From Vicinamibacteraceae bacterium (lineage in GTDB: Bacteria > Acidobacteriota > Vicinamibacteria > Vicinamibacterales > JAFNAJ01), in contig JAHDVQ010000021.1 in NCBI GenBank assembly GCA_023384595.1, positions 1-35,692 on the forward strand: DNA of 35,692 nt, written 5' to 3'. The notes below the pieces were generated by a model that was given only the letters and a program-made list of their open reading frames with translations, was not told where the DNA came from and searched no databases. Shown in pieces: positions 30,517-35,692 of the stretch; within the stretch, counting starts at the first letter, position 1, and each line of letters opens with the position of its first letter. The translations under genes were made by a program, and so were the position numbers.

Positions 30517-33500
30517 TCACCACACGAGCGCCGGCAGCTTGCGCACGAGCACGTGCGTGTCGCGGTTGGCGCCGGTCGGGCCCCAGTAGTTGAAGTGGAA
30601 GGTGAACTGGCCGTAGCCGCCCACCATCAGGTTCGGCTTGAGGCGGGTGCGCGTCAGGCTGTTGTGGCCGCCCGCCCGCCGGTGTCCCCGCAGCGGCGAC
30701 TTCGGCACGCCGAGGGTCCGCTCGGGCGAGTGGTACTGGATGCAGACGCCCCGCGGGATGCGCGCGCTCACGACGGCGCGCGTCACGACCACGCCGTGAT
30801 CGTTGTGCACCTCGACCCAGTCGTTGTCGTCGATGCCGATCTCCGCCGCGTCCTTGTCGCTCAGCCAGAGCGGCTCGATGCCGCGCGAGAGCGTCATCAT
30901 CCGGTTCGTGTCGCCGTAGGTCGAGTGGATGTGCCACTTGCCGTGCGGCGTCAGGTAGTTGAGGGTGAGCGTCGGCCCCTCTTCGCGGCTCACGCGCAGG
31001 TCGGCGTAGTCCTTCGGCTGCGGCTTGGGCTTGTAGGTCGGCAGGTGCTCGCCGAAGTCGATGTAACCCTCGTGATCCAGGTAGAAGTGCTGCCGTCCCG
31101 TGAGCGTCCGCCATGGCACCAGGCACTCGACGTTGTAGGTGAACGGCGAGTACGGCCGGCCCTCGTCGACGAGCCCCGACCACATCGGGCTGTTCACGAA
31201 GCGGAAGGGCCGCGTCTGGATGCCCTTGTAGTCGGTGCGCACGCTCCGCGACTTCTCGGCCAGGTGCGCCAGCGGCAGGCCCACGCGCTCCTCCATGCGC
31301 CGGTACGACCGGTACGCCAGCTCGCCGTTGGTGACCGAGGCGAACTGCAGGATCGCGTTGCACACGTGCTCGTCGTCGTGGAGCGAGGGGTAGGCCTGGC
31401 CGTCCCACTGCTGGCGCGGACCCACCCGGACGGCCTCGTCGTAGACGTCCTCGACGCCGTAGCGGGTGCCGTGCGCCCCGAGCCCGCCCGACCGGACGAG
31501 CGGCCCGAACGAGATGAACTGCCGGTAGATGTTCCGGTAGTCGCGCGTGACGACCTTCAGCGCGGGCATCGTCTTGCCCGGCACGGGCTCGACCTCGCCC
31601 GCGAACCAGTCGCGCAGGACGGGTTGCGCGATCTCGGCCTCGGTGTCGTGCTGCAGGGGCACCGCGACCATGTCCTTCACCGGCTCGGGAAAGTGGCGCG
31701 GCGCCAGTTCCGAGAGCTTGCGCGCGATCGCCCGGAAGATCTGCCAGTCGCTCTTCGACTCCCACGACGGCGGCACCGCCGCCGACAGCGGGTGGATGAA
31801 GCTGTGGAGGTCGGTCGAGTTCAGATCGGCCTTCTCGTAGAAGGTCGCCGCCGGCAGGACGATGTCGGAGTAGAGCGCCGACGTGTCCATCCGGAAGTTC
31901 AGATCGACGACGAGGTCCATCTTCCCGGAGGGCGCGTGCTCGTGCCACGCGATCTCGCGCACCGAGTCGCCCGCCACCTCGTCGGCCAGCTTGTTGGTGT
32001 GCGTGCCGAGGTAGTGGTGCAGGAAGTACTCGTGGCCCTTGGCGCTCGACATGAGCGCGTTCCCGCGCCAGATGAACCAGACCCGCGGCCAGTTCTCCTC
32101 GGCATCCGGATCCGCAACCGCAAACCCCAACGACCGTGAGCGCAGCGCCTCGACGGTGTGCGACACGATCTCCTCGGGCGTCGCGGCGCCGGCGGCCTCC
32201 GCCTCGGCGACGACGTCGAGCGGGTTGCGGCTGAACTGCGGATAGAACGGCAGCCAGCCGTTGCGCACCGCCTTCACCTGGATGTCGGCCGTGTGGCCCT
32301 TTGCGAGCGAGGGCCGGCCGTTCGACGGCGGCACCGTGTGGTAGTCGGTGAAATCGCGCTCGTAGCGCCACTGGTCGGTGTGGATGTAGTGCCAGCTCGG
32401 CGCGTTCTGCAGCCGCGCGGCCGGATGCCAGTCGCGTCCGAAGGCAATCGCCGACCAGGGCTCGGCGGGCGCGAGCTTCTCCTGCCCGACGTAGTGCGCC
32501 AGCCCCCCGCCGTTGACCCCCACGCAGCCGCAGAACATGAGGGCGTTCATCGCCGCGCGGTACATCAGGTTGTTGTGGTACCAGTGGTTGATGCCGGCGC
32601 CGATGATGATCGTGCACTTCCCGTTGGTGAGCCGCGCCGTCTCGCCCCACTCGCGCGCGAAGCGGATGAGCGTGTCGCGCCCGAGGCCCGTGTAGCGCTC
32701 GGACCACGCCGGCGTGTACGGCCGCGTCTCGTCGTCGTAGCTCGCGGGGTAGTCGCCGGCAAGGCCGCGGCCGACGCCGTACTGCGCCATCATCAGGTCG
32801 TAGACGGTGGCGACCGTCGCCGTGCGGCCGCCGGCGAGCGCCACGCGCCGCACGGGCACGTGGCGCGTGAGCGTTCGGCCCTCGCCGAAGTCGTCGAAGG
32901 CGACGGCAACGTCACCGTCGCCGCCGACCGGCCCGCCCTCGAGAAAGGTCAGGGCCGGATCGATCGCCTCGCCCGTGAGCCCGTCCTCGAGCTTCAGGTT
33001 CCACTTGCCCTTCTCCTGGCTCCACCGGAAGCCCACGCTGCCCACCGGCATCTTCGGCCGCCCGTCGGTGGCGTCCCACATCAAGAACTGCCAGTCGCCG
33101 TGCTCGACGCCGCCGTAGGCCTCGAGGCGGTTGGCCCGGAGCAGACGGCCGGGACGCCACGCGCCGCCCTCCTCGACCAGCTCCACGAGGAGCGGGGCGT
33201 CCGTGTAGCGCTTGGCGTAGTCGAGGAAGTAGGGCACCTGCTGCTCGTGGTGCATCTCGGTGAGCAGCACGTGGTTCACGGCCATCCACCAGGCACCGTC
33301 CTGCCCGGCGTTGATCGACATCCACTCGTCGGCGTACTTCGCGACCTGGTTGAAGTCCGGAGCGAAGACCCACATCTTCGTCCCGTTGTGGCGCGCCTCG
33401 GCCGCGAAGTGGCAGTCGGGCGTGCGGGTCATGTTCAGGTTCGACCCCATCACCGCGAGCAGCTTCGCGTTGTACCAGTCCGCCGACTCCTGCACGTCGG

Positions 33501-34173
33501 TCTGTTCGCCCCACAGTTCGGGCGAGGCCGGCGGCAGGTCGCAGTACCAGTCGTAGAACGAGAGCGACACGCCGCCAATCAGCTGCAGATAGCGCGCGCC
33601 CGACGCGTAGCTGATCATCGACATCGCCGGGATGGGCGAGAAGCCGGCAATGCGGTCGGGCCCGTACTTCCGAATCGTGTACAGGTTCGAGGCCGCGATG
33701 ATCTCGAGCGCCGTCTCCCAGTCGAACCGCCGGAACCCGCCCTTGCCGCGCGCCACCTGCCAGCGCTGGCGCTTCTCGGGCGACTCGACGAGCGACGCCC
33801 ACGCCTCGACCGGATCGTCGTGTTCGCCGCGCGCCGCCTTCCACAGGTCGAGCAACGCACCGCGCACGTATGGATAGCGCACGCGGATCGGGCTGTAGAG
33901 ATACCAGGAATACGAGATGCCCCGCTGGCAGCCGCGCGGCTCGTACGGGGGAATGCCGTCCTGCAGCGGCGGGTAGTCGAGCCCCTGCATCTCCCACGTG
34001 ACGATGCCGTCCTTCACGTAGATCTGCCAGGTGCACCCGCCCGTGCAGTTCACCCCGTGCGTGCTGCGCACGACCTTGTCGTGCTGCCAGCGGTTCCGGT
34101 AGAACTCCTCCCAGCCGCGGAGCGAGGCCTTGTCCTCGTCGCGAATCCAGCGAATCGTCTGCTTCGGCATCAT
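30517..34173 (-). CDS. narG: Respiratory nitrate reductase alpha subunit (Mo-bisMGD)
   Basis: [41 protein letters not shown]...[56 protein letters not shown] (Mo-ligand Asp region). No Tat motif seen. Confidence 0.97.
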   Translation of the reverse strand: MMPKQTIRWIRDEDKASLRGWEEFYRNRWQHDKVVRSTHGVNCTGGCTWQIYVKDGIVTWEMQGLDYPPLQDGIPPYEPRGCQRGISYSWYLYSPIRVRYPYVRGALLDLWKAARGEHDDPVEAWASLVESPEKRQRWQVARGKGGFRRFDWETALEIIAASNLYTIRKYGPDRIAGFSPIPAMSMISYASGARYLQLIGGVSLSFYDWYCDLPPASPELWGEQTDVQESADWYNAKLLAVMGSNLNMTRTPDCHFAAEARHNGTKMWVFAPDFNQVAKYADEWMSINAGQDGAWWMAVNHVLLTEMHHEQQVPYFLDYAKRYTDAPLLVELVEEGGAWRPGRLLRANRLEAYGGVEHGDWQFLMWDATDGRPKMPVGSVGFRWSQEKGKWNLKLEDGLTGEAIDPALTFLEGGPVGGDGDVAVAFDDFGEGRTLTRHVPVRRVALAGGRTATVATVYDLMMAQYGVGRGLAGDYPASYDDETRPYTPAWSERYTGLGRDTLIRFAREWGETARLTNGKCTIIIGAGINHWYHNNLMYRAAMNALMFCGCVGVNGGGLAHYVGQEKLAPAEPWSAIAFGRDWHPAARLQNAPSWHYIHTDQWRYERDFTDYHTVPPSNGRPSLAKGHTADIQVKAVRNGWLPFYPQFSRNPLDVVAEAEAAGAATPEEIVSHTVEALRSRSLGFAVADPDAEENWPRVWFIWRGNALMSSAKGHEYFLHHYLGTHTNKLADEVAGDSVREIAWHEHAPSGKMDLVVDLNFRMDTSALYSDIVLPAATFYEKADLNSTDLHSFIHPLSAAVPPSWESKSDWQIFRAIARKLSELAPRHFPEPVKDMVAVPLQHDTEAEIAQPVLRDWFAGEVEPVPGKTMPALKVVTRDYRNIYRQFISFGPLVRSGGLGAHGTRYGVEDVYDEAVRVGPRQQWDGQAYPSLHDDEHVCNAILQFASVTNGELAYRSYRRMEERVGLPLAHLAEKSRSVRTDYKGIQTRPFRFVNSPMWSGLVDEGRPYSPFTYNVECLVPWRTLTGRQHFYLDHEGYIDFGEHLPTYKPKPQPKDYADLRVSREEGPTLTLNYLTPHGKWHIHSTYGDTNRMMTLSRGIEPLWLSDKDAAEIGIDDNDWVEVHNDHGVVVTRAVVSARIPRGVCIQYHSPERTLGVPKSPLRGHRRAGGHNSLTRTRLKPNLMVGGYGQFTFHFNYWGPTGANRDTHVLVRKLPALVW

Positions 34174-35024
34174 GACCTCGCGAGGCGGCTACGCTCGACG
34201 AGCGCCCGCCGCACGCTCACCAGCCGCGAACGCCACGCGGCATCCATCGTCACCAGCCCGACGACCGTCGCGCCGAGCCCGAGCAGCACGAACGTGAGGA
34301 GTCCGGTCTTCGGGTCCTCGCCGCCCTGCGTGGCGGCGTGCTCGAAATACGCCACGAGCGGCTGCAGCTCCGCGTCGGTGAGCGCACGCCCGGCGAAGAG
34401 CGACTGCATGGTGGGCGTGGGCGGGGCGTTCAACCACGTCGCCAGCCCCTTCCTGCCCTGGAGCCGCTCGTAGACCTTCGTCAGATCGGGCGCGAGGTGG
34501 CCGCCGCCAAGGCCGCCCACGCCGCGCACGGCGTGGCACGACAGGCAGGCGGGCGCGCCGTTCACCAGGCGCTCGTCGCCGCGGAAGAGCGCGCGGCCTC
34601 GCTCGACGTCGGCCGCCGTGAACGGGCGTGTCGGCACCGCGACGCCGGCAAACTGCGACTTCGGCAGCGCCGATTCCGCCGCGATGAGATCGAGGAGCGC
34701 CTCGGCGAGCTGAGGGGTCATCCCGGCGACGTCCGGCATGACGACGCCCCGGGCCTCCTGCAGGAGCTGCTGCGCGTAGGGATCGCCGCTGTCGAGGACC
34801 CGGCGCGGCGAGACGATGAAGTGCGCGAGCCACGCGCGGTCCTTGCGGGCGGCCACGCCCTTCAGGTCGGGCCCCGTCAGGCGGCCGCCGCCAATCGTGT
34901 GGCAACTCGCGCAGTTCTGACGGAAGAAGGCCGCGGTGTCCTGCGCCGAGGCCTCGGAGAGCGGCCCGGGGAGAACGCCGAGCAGCAGGGCCAGCGGAAC
35001 GAGTCGGCGGACGATGAGGCGCAT
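34170..35024 (-). CDS. Diheme cytochrome c with C-terminal TM anchor, NarC-like by position
   Basis: Signal peptide, CASCH and CLSCH motifs, C-terminal hydrophobic helix [19 protein letters not shown]; first structural gene before narGHJIK, as narC is in Thermus. Confidence 0.88.
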   Translation of the reverse strand: MRLIVRRLVPLALLLGVLPGPLSEASAQDTAAFFRQNCASCHTIGGGRLTGPDLKGVAARKDRAWLAHFIVSPRRVLDSGDPYAQQLLQEARGVVMPDVAGMTPQLAEALLDLIAAESALPKSQFAGVAVPTRPFTAADVERGRALFRGDERLVNGAPACLSCHAVRGVGGLGGGHLAPDLTKVYERLQGRKGLATWLNAPPTPTMQSLFAGRALTDAELQPLVAYFEHAATQGGEDPKTGLLTFVLLGLGATVVGLVTMDAAWRSRLVSVRRALVERSRLARS

Positions 35025-35497
35025 CACGCGTGCGGCTCCTCTCGCAACAGCGAATCCTGGTGAATGACGGGCGTGTCGCACGCGGCGAGCGTCGCGAGGG
35101 TGGTCTGTTCGAGAAACGCGAGATAGGCGTGCTTGACGACCTTCCACGTCGCGTGCGCGGCGCACGCCGTCTCGTCGCTGCACGCGTGGGGACCGCCGAG
35201 AATGCAGGCGGATCCAGAGCGGGCCTTGTCGAACAGCTCCACGACCTCGACGAGGCGCACGGTCTCCGACGGCCGCCGGAGCCGGTAGCCGCCGCCGGTG
35301 CCGCGGGTGGCGTCGATGAGGCCGGCGCTGCCGAGCGTCCAGAGAATCTTCGACAGGTAGTTGGGGGGGATGTCGGCGGCCGCGGCGATGTCGCGCCCGC
35401 CGGCCGTGTGTCCGGGCGGGAGGCTGGCCAGGTGGGCCAGGGCGCGCAACGCGTGTTTGGCGGTGACGGAGAGCATTGTTGACTTGTCGATGAACAA
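35024..35497 (-). CDS. Rrf2 family transcriptional regulator with C-terminal Cys cluster
   Basis: MLSVTAKHALRALAHLASLP...GRDIAAAADIPPNYLSKILWTLGSAGLIDATRGTGGGYRLRRPSETVRLVEVVELFD; C-X7-C-X5-C-AAH (CILGGPHACSDETACAAH). Start is TTG 35497 (after GAGG) or ATG 35476. Confidence 0.92.
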   Translation of the reverse strand: MFIDKSTMLSVTAKHALRALAHLASLPPGHTAGGRDIAAAADIPPNYLSKILWTLGSAGLIDATRGTGGGYRLRRPSETVRLVEVVELFDKARSGSACILGGPHACSDETACAAHATWKVVKHAYLAFLEQTTLATLAACDTPVIHQDSLLREEPHA

Positions 35498-35524
35498 GTA
35501 TCCTCATCTCGAAGTCGCGATCAA
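35482..35524 (-). promoter_or_regulatory. Candidate promoter and operator for the Rrf2-cytc-nar-act operon
   Basis: On the minus strand: TTGATC-N16-GATACT (-35/-10-like), with the -10 overlapping the inverted repeat ACTTGT-N6-ACAAGT (35482-35499). Confidence 0.4.
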
Positions 35525-35539
35525 GGCCAGAAATGGTCG

Positions 35540-35692
35540 GATATCAGGCCGGCTTCCGGCGTCGGGCGTCCGGCGTTCGGAAAGCGGCGTTGGGAAGCGG
35601 CTCGCGGCGGCCCAAGCCGGCCGCCGACCGGATGTCGGAAGCCGATGCCAACCAGACGCCGGATGCCGGGATCAGGCCGGATGCCGGATGCC
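35540..35692. repeat. Degenerate GCCGGATGCC / GGCGTCCGG repeat-rich intergenic DNA, running off the window edge
   Basis: Repeated GCCGGATGCCGG-like and CGTCGGGCGTCCGGCGTTCGG runs with no plausible CDS. Confidence 0.6.

Noticed and set aside
29013-34173. Nitrite oxidoreductase (Nxr)
   Set aside because: Sequence is close to E. coli NarG/NarH motifs, with NarJ and a four-His NarI; no Tat signal. Dissimilatory nitrate reductase is the simpler call.

Overview
High-GC window, probably Acidobacteriota (Vicinamibacteria-like); the taxon is an inference from gene content and style. It is mostly a nitrogen-oxide respiration and NO-response island. Left part: a truncated HAMP/HD-GYP c-di-GMP phosphodiesterase, an S46 dipeptidyl-peptidase, and a Ser/Thr kinase (TolB/PD40 propeller) whose stop codon overlaps the start of an ECF sigma factor. 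Divergent from these is a zinc-ribbon + Ser/Thr kinase + LRR protein ending in a globin domain. Middle: norR divergent from a ric (ytfE/scdA)-norB (quinol-type NO reductase) pair with a well-matched sigma-54 promoter and candidate NorR sites. This is followed by two different short tandem repeats and a hairpin, then KAS III, DUF2254, an acyl-CoA-binding protein with a palindromic operator-like site, a small membrane protein and a GlcG/HbpS protein. Right part: a ~16 kb same-strand run, Rrf2 regulator - diheme cytochrome c - narGHJI - narK - actABCDEF (alternative complex III), with nearly every gene overlapping or abutting the next. The most novel-looking items are the kinase-LRR-globin fusion next to the NO-detoxification locus, and the apparent single transcription unit joining nitrate reductase to alternative complex III with no oxygen reductase genes in view. 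All homology calls come from reading motifs by eye; no database search was run.
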